Assembly: GCA_014529385.2 (NCBI GenBank)
Contig: CM043959.1
Location: 60,584,253-60,648,252, forward strand
Origin: Adiantum capillus-veneris
Taxonomy: Eukaryota > Streptophyta > Polypodiopsida > Polypodiales > Pteridaceae
Reading direction: 5' to 3'
Length of the DNA stretch: 64,000 nucleotides
In this document: positions 35,657 through 50,830 of the stretch, one piece after another
How the letters are laid out: each line of letters starts with the position of its first letter
Numbering within the stretch: the stretch's first letter is position 1
Position numbers and translations under genes: made by a program
Notes under the pieces: generated by a model
The model's database searches: none
What the model was told of the DNA's origin: nothing
The model's input: only the letters and a program-made list of their open reading frames with translations

Positions 35657-36286
35657 TTATTCAAAGTGTAGCCTTCGAGAGACCACATTAGGGATTCTAT
35701 AAGTCCAAGGACCTATGTTGTATACATTTTGCAAGATACGGGGTGGTGTTTCAACTTGAGTAAATATCCTCAATCGATATGGTGTAGTGCGGTCTCCAGC
35801 AACCCCCACCTGTTGTACATTGACTGGCCTCTCGTCACTTACAAACCAAATACTAACTTGAATTTGACTATGCTCGTGGCTCGAAGAAAAGGCAACATGG
35901 TAGTATCCAAGAACTTCCATGGACATATCTAAAACTAAGTATAGCATTCATAAACACCTACGATGATAAAACCTCGATGCCAGTGATCTTTGCAAAGGCA
36001 TCCATGAATTATGTAGAGCAATAAAAGCTTAAAACTACAGATATACCATATATAAAAACTCTTACAATGTAATATGAGTTTGATCAAATAAGATCACCAA
36101 AAACATAGCAGGAACTCTTCCCCTCCATTGCGGTGGATCTTCAATAGATTAAGTCAATGTATAAGCCAATCTTCTCAAGAAAATAATAGGTCAAGTTAAT
36201 AAACTAATTTAAAAAAGAAGATAAATACCTTGAATGAATTCAGTGATGTGACCCACTACATAGGAGGCACTACGTCGAGGATCCAT
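35657..36286 (-). pseudogene. Gene 2: paralogue of gene 1, frame lost at the second intron
   Basis: Exon 1 is 36286-36229 (58 bp, MDPRRSASYVVGHITEF) with donor GTATTT. Exon 2 is 36138-36066 (73 bp, DPPQWRGRVPAM) with donor GTAAGAG. Exon 3 ends at 35657 and encodes VLGYYHVAFSSS and GPWTYRIPNVVSRRLHFE. Lengths, phases and motifs of exons 1 and 2 match gene 1. The best acceptors (before 35934 or 35928) put exon 3 out of frame with exon 2, so as read here the gene is broken. A missed acceptor would change that. It begins about 100 bp downstream of the RepHel stop. Confidence 0.65.
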
Positions 36287-36383
36287 CTGTGGGAAATACT
36301 TTGATCTAAGAGATATGAATAAAATTTAACATCAAGTGTATCTAACTTTAAGTGAGAGCCACAATGTCAATTTGAACTTATTG

Positions 36384-39300
36384 TTATGAGCTCACTAGTT
36401 GTAATACTTCCTTGAATACAATGTTTGGAGTGTAGTAACACTCCGCTTGAGTGTTTTCAGTATTGACAACAATCCTCATAGAAGCTGTACTTCGTACACG
36501 TGACATTGCAACATACAACTGTCCATGAGAGAAGATCGATGACTCAAGATATAGACCAAGAATTTCAAGTGTTTGCCCTTGTGATTTGTTGATAGTCATC
36601 CCAAAAGCAAGCCTAATTGGAAATCGACGATGCTTCATTTGAAATGGAAGTCCCTGATGGCTTCCAATAATAAAGTCAATCCTTGGAAGAAAAACTCTCT
36701 CTCCAATATTTGATCCTGTAACTATCTCTGCCTCAATTACCTTATGATGAAATTTCTTGCATATCAATCTAGTTCCGTTGTATAATCCACATCTTGGATC
36801 CAAATTGCGCAGCAACATGATAGGAGAATTTTCTTTCAAGACTAAAGCATGAGGTGGAAAACCACCACCAAGAGTAAGGCTATTCAGATATTCAACTGTG
36901 TACAAATGTGTGTTTTCCTCTGACATACAAATTGAATCTTCACTCAGATACTCTTTGCAATCTCCATGCATTCTTTGCAATGCATAGTCATTAACTAATC
37001 CACCTCTTTATTCCGTGGAGCAAGTATTGCTCGATCTCTGAAAAAAGTTGCATGATCTTGCAAATGACACAAATCTCCATATATAAATCTTAGAAGATCT
37101 TCCAAACTATTTCGTGGAAGCATCATGTGTGAAGGTATTTTGACTCTGTCTAAGTCTCCTCCATCATCCATAACCCCATTGCCAATATGAAGCACCCAAC
37201 GGGAAAAACTTTGTTGAAGTGAATTTGAACCGCAATCAACTATACGCATATTTTTGGTAAGCCTCAGTATCTTCGTGTATTTCCATATGTGAGAATGACA
37301 CAACGAAGCATTTACAATGTCTGTACGACTACCTTTTGGTACAACAGGTAGTATTTGTCGAAAGTCGCCTCCAAGCAAAATGACTTTTCCACCAAACAAA
37401 GTATCTCGCTGCATAATATCTCTTAAAGTTTTGTCCATTGCTTCAAATGCATAGCGATGTGTCATGGGAGCTTCATCCCATATAAGTAAAGCTGCATTCC
37501 TTAGAAGTTATGCAAGTTGACTATTTACCTTTATATTGCAAGTTGCTTCAGAGTGAAGCTCCAACGGTATCTTAAACCTAAAATGAGCAATTCTTCCATT
37601 ACTCAAAAGCAAAGCTGCAATACCCGAGGATGCACATGCAAGAGAAACTCTACAACTTCCTCGCACTCGTGAAAGAAGTGCATTATATAAGTAAGTTTTT
37701 CCTAAGCCACCAGGACCATCTAGAAAAAATACCTTCCCTGAATGTGTGTCAACAGCTTGTAGCACTTGGTGATACGCATCTCGCTGATTCTCATTTAAGG
37801 AAGTTTCCATACAATCTGCTATACGACACTGTTCATCAACATTGAACATTGTTTCTTCAGCCATAGCACCATTTTCACTTAAGGATACCAATGTTGAGTC
37901 TATTGCAGGCAACATATAATCGCAAAGCCTCTTGCCATGCTGTTACAAAAAGCATTCTATATGAAGCAAAGCTTGATTTTTTGCCACATCAAATCGCACA
38001 CTTGCATTTGAAATACGCATCCTTAGGGCATAAACATAGTCCTCACAAAATTCAGTACAAAACCTGTCCCAAAGAGCATCCGGATGAAGTGGCTCACAAA
38101 AGACTAATATGATTGCAAACAGTTGTCTCAACTGCATTCCATTTTGAAAAAAAGATGCCTCTTGGAGGCAAATTGACAATTCTTCATCATCTTGCAATAA
38201 TCCTCTAGCTATACATGCCTCCTTGTATGTATCATAGATGTGACCATCATACATACGCAAGTCTTCAAAACACTTACATCCCTTGCAAATATTGAGAAGC
38301 ATTCGTAGGTAAAAAACCTCACCAGCAGTAGGGACAATATTATACATTCTTCCAATAGAAACACCCTGTTGTCGTGGAGACCATGCCTTTCGACTTTTAT
38401 TCCATACCTAACCATTTGGAAAGTCGGTATATGTGAAGCTATTTGCTTCAGAATAATTTTGATTTGCAACAAACCATTCTGTCAAGGTAGTTTTTCTATT
38501 TTGCTCATTATCTAGCAAATGTGATACATCATCACCATCTTGAAATGTAACCATATTCTTCAATGGAAGGTGTACTTGCAATCATTGAATAGCTGGCCTT
38601 TCACTATGCATGTCGAAGCCAAATATTCTCAACATAGCCTCAGATACAGAAACATAACGTGCATTGAGATAACTCTTGATCTCATCAGTACCTCCTTCAC
38701 CATCTTGACGGACAACAGTGGCTCGATCATGTCCCTTGTAGACATACTTATAAAGATATTTCATGGCAGTGACAGTTGGGCAAATCTCCACATTAATATG
38801 GGCTTGGTATCTTAGTGATAAGAGAGGGTTGTAAGGAACAACCCAACGATTATCTAAATTGTAATTTTTAGACGTAACAAACCTTCCATCATCTCTTCTC
38901 ATATACGCAGGATATCCACTTTCGTTTACATTTGTAGACGTAGAAAATGTTCGTGGAAACTTGAATCTACACTTACCATCAACCATACACGGAGAACGTG
39001 GATTCAAAGGACCACATGGCCCATGAACATTACAACGACTCACTACATCAAATAATTATGGAAACACATTCTTGTCAGGGTGCTCTGCACAAACCAACTT
39101 GTCATAGTGTAATGTATCTATGGTTTTATATTCGGATGCAAGTATCAACAATATATGTGCATGAGGAAGACCTCTCTTCTGAAACTCAATCACTGAAACA
39201 TGTCCAATCACCTCCCCAAATACGGCTTGCTTGATAAGTAAATGCATCATATCTTGGAACTTTTGATAAAACACTCGTACAGTCAGATCAAGACGATCAA

Positions 39301-40923
39301 CAACACTTTGTCCAGGTAGTAATGCATCATCTATTTCCTTCCATCATGGATTATATGTGAATGTGATGAAGAGATCTGGTGTTCCCCTACTACGAACAAT
39401 TGCCATTGCATCTTGAAATAGTTGGCACATATATCTTGGACCTCCAACAAAAGACGAAGGCAAAACAATTCTACGGCCAACATTTTGATCTTCAGCCCTC
39501 TCTAAGCCATCTCTAGCCTCAACCATGTCAACCAATCCTTGGTACACTTCACCACGAAGTGTTTTTTGGTTATTTCGCATCCACAAAATCCGTGACTCCT
39601 CTAGAGTACTATAAGCATCCACGACATACTGTTGTAATACCCTACCTCCTCGAAGAAGACACTCCACAGTATCATCTCTTATTTGTAAGTGAAAGACATA
39701 ATATTGCTTTTGACTCAATTTTTTTCCATCGATAGTCTGTAAATAAAGATGCCACCCATCCTCTCCACTTGGAAATAATAAAACATACAATAAGGACATG
39801 TAAGCTCGATGCATACTGGAGATTCTTTTCAAACCCCCATGTTGAAAATTCTGTACAATGTCGCGATAGCCAATATTTCTATCATCCCCTTGTCCTGGCA
39901 TAATTGCAGCAACTTTAGAACCCCTTGGAGCAAGATATTGCCAACCATCAGAACGATGCTCCGCAATAACCATCCTCATATTGGGTACAATAGCACCTCC
40001 AGACAAAGAAGCAGCAGATCGTAGAGCATTTGCATAAGGATTTACTCTATGCATCATCACTTGTAAACACTCTAGAATACTACGATCTAAATTTGAAACA
40101 TGATGCAATCTGTTGCTCAACTCATGTTCGGTATCAAAAAAATATAATTGTGCAAAGTGTGGGACTTCATTTTGTCCTTCGGCTGGCGCTAAAGAACCAA
40201 TGCTATGATAGACAGAGCCATGAACCTTAAAAGTGTATACACCTCTCCCACCATAATTAATAGTCTCATCGATATGGGCACCAAGAGACACAAATGCCAA
40301 TGCATTATTATATCCTCGAATGCCAATGCCAATGCATTGATATGGGCACCAAGAGACACAAATGCCAATGCATTATTATATCCTCGAATGTTTTGTAAGA
40401 TTTGTCTACTTTTTGTTGTGGTTGAGCTCATCAAATCTTTCAATTCATTTGGTGGCTCATTCAAAGGATGTAATTGTACTTTTCCATCAGAGCAGCAATA
40501 TTTACCCACAAATGTTTGGATAGTCTTTCCTTCGCCCTTCTAGGCCTTTGCTCCACATTTGGAGCAAACATAATCTAAGCTTCCTAAATTGTGCAACACA
40601 CACTTTTTGGATAGAACTGGTGCCATAGACTTGTGATATAAAAGGAGAGACGTTGGATATTCAAAGCGGATGGACAAACAATGCTTTTCTACTTTAGAAT
40701 AGTTTCCCTCTACTACGTTCATTGTTGTCGTAACATTCATGACTTCAGAGTTTCCTTCATGTACATCATGCATGCTTTGCCTTTCATTGCACTCCAATAA
40801 AGTTCCAATAGTACTTTGTAGTGAATGCCTTGTTCTCTCTCGTGCTATTTGGTGCCTCGCCTTTCGCGAATCATCACTACATCGTGCATGACCACGTGAT
40901 AATATACGTGGTCCAGATACCAT
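36384..40923 (-). pseudogene. Helitron RepHel gene (HUH nuclease plus PIF1-type helicase), broken
   Basis: From the ATG at 40923 one frame runs to about 36995 with stops, then shifts. The Helitron-like N domain is at 39344-40300 (YFFDTEHEL; FITFTYNP). The HUH motif is in KRGLPHAHILL (about 39150) and the catalytic-tyrosine region in MKYLYKYVYKGHD (about 38750). The PIF1 helicase has Walker A GPGGLGKT (37691-37717), IWDEAPMTHRY, VILLGGDFRQILPVV, and the C-terminal FGMTINKSQGQTLEILGLYL. It would nick and unwind DNA for rolling-circle transposition. A 68-bp duplication, about eight in-frame stops and a frameshift near 36990 make it non-functional. Confidence 0.92.
40271..40390. repeat. 68-bp tandem duplication inside RepHel
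   Basis: The segment beginning GATATGGGCACCAAGAGACA at 40271 recurs at 40339. Sixty-eight is not a multiple of three, so it shifts the RepHel frame. Short CCAATG repeats at the junction suggest slippage. Confidence 0.92.
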
Positions 40924-41212
40924 CTATGAAATCAGGTGCAAATAGATCTCATATAAATACAATATACCTGATATAATTTGGATCTGTCACTAAAAGAACA
41001 TTCTTATGCATAATAAAAATCAATATAAACTGGACATCTAAGTATATCCTCTAACCTAAATACATTTGACACATTGATGGTGACTCAATTAAAAAGTATA
41101 GTTTGATGAAGATACAACATAAAATTACTTATTTCTACCATAAGTAGGAATAAATACATTTGACGCAACGGCTTGACTCAATTAAAAGAACAGTTTGATG
41201 AAGAGCAAAACA

Positions 41213-41988
41213 TTACATATTTCTATTTCTACCATTAGTAGGATTAGTAGGAATAGGTCGTTGAGAAACTTGACGCTGCTTTGGTCGAACTAATCTAGCC
41301 AAAGCACTTAATTTATTTGAGGTAGCTCGGATATCCAAAAGTCTTGAACCTTGAACCTTTGTCAAAGCACCTAGCTTGTTGACGATACTTCTCAATCCTG
41401 GCATGATTTGTCGTAGATTATTGTCTTGCATTCGTCCTTTTGATTCACGTTGACTCCGTGAAGCCTCTTTTCGAAGATTCTCAATAGATGCCAATATCAT
41501 CTTTTGAGAATCCTCAACTTTGGAAAGTTTCTCTCACATGTATGCCTCACTCTCTAATCTCTGCAGTTTGATGCTTTTGTCTCTTCTCGCAATTTCCATA
41601 GTATCCCACTTTCAATCTCCAATGCAGAGCTTAAAGTTTCAACCACATCCGAGACATTGGCTTGCATTGTCTCCATCCTATTGCAAAAGGCTTTGATCTC
41701 TAGCAAGGTTTCAATAATTTGCTTCTTCGAATTCCACTCAACATTTTGAGCTACTCTCTTTGCCGCACACACATTTCGAATACGAAGAGATGAAAGTATC
41801 TCCCGTTCATTAGCAGGTGCACTATTTCTCCCGACATTTCTAGCTTCTCTCTTTGTTGCACGCACATTGCGAATAGTAGGAAGAGATGACATTATCTCCT
41901 CTTCACTCGCTGATGCACTTACAACTATCCCAGAAGATATCAAGCCGTTGGTTGCAATAGCCAATGGAATGACATAACTAATCTCCAT
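41213..41988 (-). pseudogene. Frame upstream of RepHel, unknown, possible coiled coil
   Basis: ATG at 41986-41988. The first frame (to 41554) has two copies of a motif of about 27 residues, each with SSLxxxRNVxAxKRxARNV-like spacing, then a heptad-like helical segment (IIETLLEIKAFCNRMETM). After a stop, another frame (41500-41213) has IENLRKEASRSQRESKGR and ends in basic residues. A frameshift between them probably broke one protein. I recognise no family. Same strand as RepHel, about 290 bp upstream of it. Confidence 0.45.
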
Positions 41989-42939
41989 TTTACTGTACAC
42001 AAAAAACTACAGTGGTTGCAAAGAGAAATGTGACAACCAAAGAGAAGGTTTGAATGATTGTAAATTAAAAATTAACCCTCGTAGAATATTGAATTCTTAA
42101 GTGCTTGCTATTTTAGAATTAAAAAAATACATCATCTCTATCTAGATGTAAAAAACAACAAAGGATTGCATGAGAAGTGGAAAACAAACCAAAATGCTCA
42201 TGAATCACTTTTGTTCAGTAGATAAAAGTTCGAAAGCAGTACTGTATCTTTCAATCACACGTGTTATTCTCTCTATCCAACCCTTTTTGAAATCTATAAT
42301 AGTTTCATGTGATCTTCTATCCATGTGGTCACCTTTTGGTGATCAAACTATGGATTATTTTGAACTGTAATGCATATGTAAATGCATTAGGAGAGAAGCC
42401 CTCAGTTCGCATCATATGGAAAATAGATCAGTCCTTGCCTCTTTGGGACATCATCTCCTCCCACAATTATCAAACTCGGAATGATGATAGAACAATCAGG
42501 TGTTTTATCTTATTGTTAAGAAGAAGATGTTGATTGTCCAACTTCCCTCTTCAATTTCTTACAACAGGGCACTTATAATATCCTTGGGATCTTTTGAAAC
42601 TATTCGTATGAGAGTGACAAACTGGTTATGTTAACTATCATTGGAATAGCATAGGTAGATTTGGAGGGCCTATCATTAGATAGATCCTTTAATACTTCCA
42701 TAGACAGAACCCTAAAAAACTCTTCCTTATTAGGGTGAAGAAAAAGTACCATCTTGGTTCAATATGAAGGCTCTCTTAGGATTGCCTTTTGAGTATCATG
42801 CCTTGATTTTCAAGACTACAGAAGAATCTCTAAGGTCTATTGGAATTGCTCTAGGCATTTACATCAAGCCCGAGATCTTTGGAAACCCTCTCTATGACAT
42901 TAAAATCTACATCTTTGGATGGAATTGTTACTCACATTT

Positions 42940-42940
<1 letters not shown>
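41989..42940. other. No recognisable gene
   Basis: AT-rich DNA with only short frames without motifs. This is where the 5' TC end of the Helitron would be expected if the element ends just upstream of its last frame, but I see no convincing terminus. Confidence 0.5.
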
Positions 42941-45603
<2,663 letters not shown>

Positions 45604-45604
<1 letters not shown>

Positions 45605-47034
45605 TAGGAGACAGTGTTATGCTTGATCCCTCTTTTTGAGAATTCCTCAGTGAATTCTCGGAGAAGTTTCTCAATACTTGGGAATTCCAAGCTATTTAAT
45701 GGTTGGAACCAAGTCAAGGAAGTACCTTCTAATGTCAACCCAAATCGTTCATATTGAGTGTGGAAATCAGTTACCTGTTCCGCTCCCAACACTTGTTTGA
45801 AGATTGAAACATGGGCATATGGATCTCCGGATCCATTATACTTTTTGGGTGCACATTTTTCCACCTGAGATGGTCACATACGTCTGGTCTCTGCAAACAT
45901 TCTAACAACTCTTGGCCTGCCTGGTGTGGCTTCTCTAGGTTCATAATCCCCTCTTGGTACTAGCAGTGGTATCCTATCCGCTATACATTCATCAAGTCGA
46001 TCTCATGTAATAGTCGGAGGGATTCTAGTGGTGTAAGTGATGTTAGGAACAGTACTGCCTCTATGTGTGTTCATGGAAGCCCTAGACGCTGTCGATCCTA
46101 AAGGTCCTGTTTTTGGGACTCGTTTATGTCCATAAGAATCCCCTACCCTGGTTCTCAAGGGGCTCATGGTTACAGTCTCAGGTCTGGTGTGCGTAGTCGT
46201 GGTTTTTACCTCTTCTAGATTAACATAATATTGGTGGAGTGGTCCTCCAAAATATGTATATCTCTCTAACTCCTTTCGATCCACTGGAGAGTAATTTCGG
46301 CCATACTTGTCCATTATGACCACCTGAATACTTTTGCCCTCTATGTACATGTAAACATACAAGTTTTTTTGGTTTGTCAATTCTTTGATGCAGGGCTCAT
46401 CGCATCTGTAATAGAGTGTTTGTTCTCCATTATTGAACTTATAAAGCCCCACATATGTGTTGTCTGTGTTAAGGTGCTCTATCTCATTGGTGCGTGTGAG
46501 TACCGCGTTTTGTTTCTCCATTTTGGGTGGTGCATCGGCCAGTTCACTATCTACCTTGTCCTCGGTGCCGGTCATTCCCCATTTATCCACAATAGAAGGG
46601 TTATGAACCACCAGGTACATTACTCCCTCTTGATCAAAATATCTATCCCTGTTATAATCAACATCTACAAGGTCTCTGAACTCGCTCAGATTATTTTCCA
46701 ACTTGACACATTAACGGTCCATTCCATCCTTATAGATTTTGGCCTTAAGCACATTTTCGAATTGAAACTTCAAATACAACAATTTTACATCAGATGCAGG
46801 CTGAGAAGGACCTGCACCCATCGAAGCTGTTCCCTTAGGGTTTGACTTGTTAGAATCTTCAGTCATGAGGCTGTATGATCTCTCAGACAAAGTGTCAGAG
46901 AAACTCTCGTCTAAAATGGGTTCCAAAGGCAGCAGTGGTCTCTGGTTCACACTTTCTTTTGTCGAGTGATTACTCCCTTGATCAAAGAAGCTGGGGTTCC
47001 TATTCTGGTACAATCTTCCTGACCGCAAATTCAT
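45604..47034 (-). pseudogene. gag of element X, truncated, three in-frame stops
   Basis: One frame runs from ATG 47034 (MNLRSGRLYQNRNPSFFDQ) to 45604, with stops at about 46710 (TAA), 46003 (TGA) and 45870 (TGA). The first about 350 codons are an N-terminal extension with no known domain (GLYKFNNGEQTLYYRC; YTYFGGPLHQYYVNLEEV). The true gag domain starts near 45860: PKKYNGSGDPYAHVSIF, YERFGLTLEGTSLTWF, LLREFTEEFSKRGI. It breaks off at 45604 before the end of the domain, where repeat DNA begins. No zinc knuckle or pol follows. Confidence 0.82.
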
Positions 47035-48994
47035 GAAGACTTGGTAATACAAAACCCAAACCGAGTTACCTCATTAAATAGTTTGAATCTCCCGTTTGAT
47101 CTTGCTTGCTGGGTAGTATCTTCCAATACCTGCAACCTGTCAAGAATTTGCTTGATAGTTGTGAGCTTACAGCCGTTCTTGTTAGTTCTTGATTTTATTC
47201 TACAAAACTTAGCACACAATTCCCTACACAACCTCAACAATTTGGGTCCAATTTTGAAAGATGCGCCAAGTTGCTATGGACTAGCTCTTTGTATGGTAAG
47301 TTTCTGTCTCTGTTCTGACTCAGAGGTACATGGATCGCGATCCATTTTGAAAAGCCAATTGGACTTTTGTTGCCATCATCAGATTTAACATGATCGAGAG
47401 GTCTTATGGTACCAATTTTTTTGGAAATGAACCTCTAGATTGGAGGCTAAGTTGATTTTGTTACTTTGCCTGAGCTTCTGTCAGTTTTGAGTTGTTGTGA
47501 TGGTTTCTTGCACCCAAATTCAACTCTAGAAGGACCACTAGACTCTCTGTGATGCCCTCTAGCTATGGTACCAGTTGGGTATCAATTTGTGTCAGGGAAA
47601 CATGGATCGTGATCCATGTTCCTTTGTGTCAAAATTGTCCCACACCTAGTCCTTGGCCTAGTGATGCTGGCTATATGGTTTTTGGATGCTTTAAAGCTTT
47701 TTAGGACAGACAAAAGTCAGTTTTAGGGTTTGTTTCAGTGTTTTTTCCCTTGATCTGTTTTTTATCCCCTTTTGCCCTCTTTTTGAAATTTTCTGATAAG
47801 GGTCCTTTGGGAGAAAGTGTTTCAATTGTTACCACTTCCCTGCTTGCCTTTTATCAGCTCAAAATTCCAAAAAGGTACATGGATCGCCATCCATGTTTGG
47901 CAAGATTTTGGACTGACACTTTGTGAGTTGATCACACAAGGTATGATGATGCTATTCCCCAAGTTTTTTTGGATTTGATCAAGTTTTTCCAAGTGAGAAG
48001 CAAGATTTTGTGTCTATTTTGCGGTTTTTTTGCAAACAACTCCTTTTCTGGTATTTTGACCAACTTTTTTCACTTTTTGTCTATGGCTGGAAAAGTTGTT
48101 CACTTAGTAATCAGGAGTACACTGATAAAGTCTCACTGTCAAATGTCAAAAAGGCACATGGATCGCGATCTATGTTTGGTAGTATCTGTTCATGAAATTT
48201 GGTTCTATTGACTCCCTGCTTCTAGTTGATCCCAATTCTCATCCTTTTTTGAATTTGGACAAGTAAAATTTCAGTGTTTTATTGTTTTCCCCTTTTTTCA
48301 AGGTTTTGCTCTGCTTATCCCAATCTTTTGATTTTTTTGATCTTTTAGCACTCTATTTCTGACCAAACTCAAGGTGATGCCTGAGAACCTGTTCTAAGCA
48401 AAGGAAATAGTTTCAGCACATTTTGCCCAAAAGGTACATGGATCGCGATCCATGTTGAACAGGCAGTTTGAAAGTTTTTAGCACAGTCTTTTTCAGCCAA
48501 TGTTTTTATCCCCTTCTTGAAAGTTTTGCTGGGTTTGGTCCAGTTTTGAAGCTCTGACCATCACTTCTTCAACTTTTCAGAGGTATGGTATTCAACACCA
48601 AAATAAGGTTTTTGACAGTTTTTCCCTCGATTCTTTTGGCCCCAAATGATGGTGTAATTTGTTTCCTAACCTACTCTTATAAACTGAAATGAATCTGCAA
48701 ACATAACTGAACTTAACAGTACGAAAATAACAACAAAGTGTGTGGTGGAACAGCCCTTTCCAAGCATGTGAAAAATCAAAGAACAAAATACTATCTTGTA
48801 CTTCACTCACAGCTTTCTTTGCTCTTAAGGAATAGCACTGGCTAGTCATGGACTCCAGTCTCTATCAAGCACTAAACCTACGTTTAGCTGCTTCGCTGTC
48901 TATGGGTAAGTGGAACGGGTATCAAAAGCTTGAAGGGAGATTTTTTTGGTTTTGTTTTTGTACACTGAGTCACTCACCACCTAAGGATCGATTT
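47035..48994 (-). repeat. Leader of element X with five palindromic repeats at 272-280 bp spacing
   Basis: The 16-bp palindrome ATGGATCGCGATCCAT occurs at 47330 and 48438 (perfect), and with one change at 47602, 47879 and 48158. Spacings are 272, 277, 279 and 280 bp. The flanks (AAAAGGTAC before, GTTTGG after, and a CTTTTTATCCCCTTTTT-like block between) are weakly similar, so this is a diverged tandem array of about 278-bp units in which the palindrome is best kept. A degenerate sixth copy is in the LTR at 49343. There is no gene here. Confidence 0.85.
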
Positions 48995-49011
48995 CCTTGG
49001 CAATGACGCCA
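48995..49011 (-). other. Primer binding site of element X
   Basis: The minus strand reads TGGCGTCATTGCCAAGG one base after the LTR end. It differs from the primer sites of the other elements here, so X belongs to a different lineage. I do not assign the tRNA. Confidence 0.78.
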
Positions 49012-49012
49012 A

Positions 49013-49895
49013 TGTTAGCGGGTCGCCGCGACGGATGTCTGCAGCATAGCTCTTTTGTACTAACATAATGTCAATATGCAAGGAAGCAACTCGAGATGGG
49101 GCACGGAGACTTAATGAGAGTGTCAATCTCACCAAAGTGAACTCAAGGGCTACTCTTTCTACGACACAAGCAAATCAACCACTTCCTAGTTAGACAATCA
49201 GTATGCGTCCAATCTCACCACTCTAGGCCATCACGCCTTTTTGGCATCCAAATGAATCCGGAACACCACGAAACTTAAGGAGAGGTATCACAACACTTAA
49301 GGGCTCAATCCTACCAAGTTATATCACCATCTAGGAAGGTACATAAATCACGATCCATCACAAAAAATGTGCAAAAAACTGAAATAGAAGTACTTGGAAC
49401 GGTCTTCCTTAAGCATAGAAACACTTATCCATGGTCAAAACATCAAAAAACAACCATTTTAACCTCCAAATCAATGCATTTAGCTCACAAACAATGCGTC
49501 GCGAACCACATCAAAATTGGAAATGATTACACTTAGATTGTAGAGCAAGAGACAAGGAATACAATGTGCTATTCAAAAATGAATTCTGATTATGAGCTTA
49601 GGAGAAAAGAAGATTACAAGTTGAAGCAGCAAGAGGTCTCCACAGTGCATGTTTTTGATCCTCCTCAACTAATGATAAAAGTCTCTCAAAACTAAGGGTT
49701 TTGACTTTTAAAAGTTAAGGGGGCTTTGTCACGAGCATCCGGCCTCTTACAAGGGTGTAGACTCAGAGGAGTAAAAAGGGTATTGTCTAATTACATCATG
49801 ATTACAACTCATCCTTACATGGCTTTCTTGAAAACAATAGAGTGTTTACAAGGTTTGGTGTGCATACGCATGTATGTGTCTGTATCCACCAAACA
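49013..49895 (-). repeat. 5' LTR of element X (883 bp)
   Basis: Starts TGTTAGCGGG and ends CCACCAAACA, with the primer site on its left and the ACTTT duplication on its right. It is the intact reference for the left LTR fragment at 32975-33036. Confidence 0.88.
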
Positions 49896-49900
49896 ACTTT

Positions 49901-49930
49901 ACTCTCTTGCACTCCATAGCCAATCCATCA
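49901..49930 (+). repeat. Copia-2 5' LTR, last 30 bp
   Basis: Resumes with ACTCTCTTGCACTCCATAGC and ends CAATCCATCA, matching the end of the 3' LTR at 62355. Together with 32826-32974 it makes a 179-bp LTR, against 190 bp for the 3' copy. Confidence 0.9.
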
Positions 49931-49934
49931 AAAG

Positions 49935-49946
49935 TGGTATCAAAGC
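49935..49946 (+). other. Primer binding site of Copia-2
   Basis: TGGTATCAAAGC, one base off the usual initiator tRNA-Met site, four bases after the LTR end. Confidence 0.88.
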
Positions 49947-50830
49947 TTAGGGTACCCAAGCCCCAGATAACCGCGCAGGCAACAATCCCAATCAAAGCTT
50001 TTGGAATTTCTTGAGAGAACTTTTGCAGCAGGTCACGGGCTGAGTACAGTTGCTTGGAATCGAGAACTAGTCAACTAGCAAGGCATGGAGAAAAGAGGGA
50101 ATCAGAGCTTCAAGAGATCGAGGGCACTTGGGGGATAATCAAACCTCTGCAAAGTAGGGAATCTTAGCAGTAACAAGCGGGCTGACTGTGAACAGGGGGA
50201 AGTCAAGTCAGCAAAGCAAGTGGGCAACAGCTCGGTGCCGAGCAACTGAAGGTCATAATGAGAAGGAGGTGATATCGAGCAAGGAAAGCTTCAAATCAAC
50301 TCATCAAGGACACAAGTTGGAATTGAGTGCAGGCCAAGAAAAATAGGCTTTGAGAGAAATTGAGAGCAAGGAAAGGCAAGGCTCTGTGCATAGCCTCTAG
50401 ACTCGAGGCAACATCGAATTGAGCTTCAAAATTGAGCAAGAGCACCGAGAGGCAAGCTTGGGAGGGAGAGAGAGAATCGAGCAGCACCGTGCAGGACAAC
50501 AGACAGAGGCAACCACCATGAGAAGGCTTGAGCATTGAGTTGCAAGGGACAAGCCCATCAATAGCAAGCAAGAAGCAAGGCCACACACACACACACTGCA
50601 CGTTTTCATCAATGAGCAGTTAAAATCATTTTTTTAAAATAAATTTTGAGCCTTACACACTTATGTGTGCAAGGGCTTGCTCCCACAAGATCTCAACACA
50701 ACCATAAGAAATTTTGCACCCAATGGCAAGCTAGTTTTTAGTGGTGTTACTGTTGCATTGCTACTAAGGAGATTTGACATCAATCTCTTGATGCAAGTGG
50801 GCATGGTGATGCATATGTGGCTAGTGGCAA
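49947..50830 (+). other. Copia-2 leader and degraded gag, no readable protein
   Basis: The position is right for the leader and N-terminal gag, but I can read no gag motif. Short frames on both strands lack motifs. Probably deleted and mutated. Confidence 0.55.

Noticed and set aside
47330-48453. Regular short repeats as a possible CRISPR array
   Set aside because: The repeats are 16 bp at about 278 bp spacing, the spacers are themselves related, and the setting is a plant retrotransposon leader.
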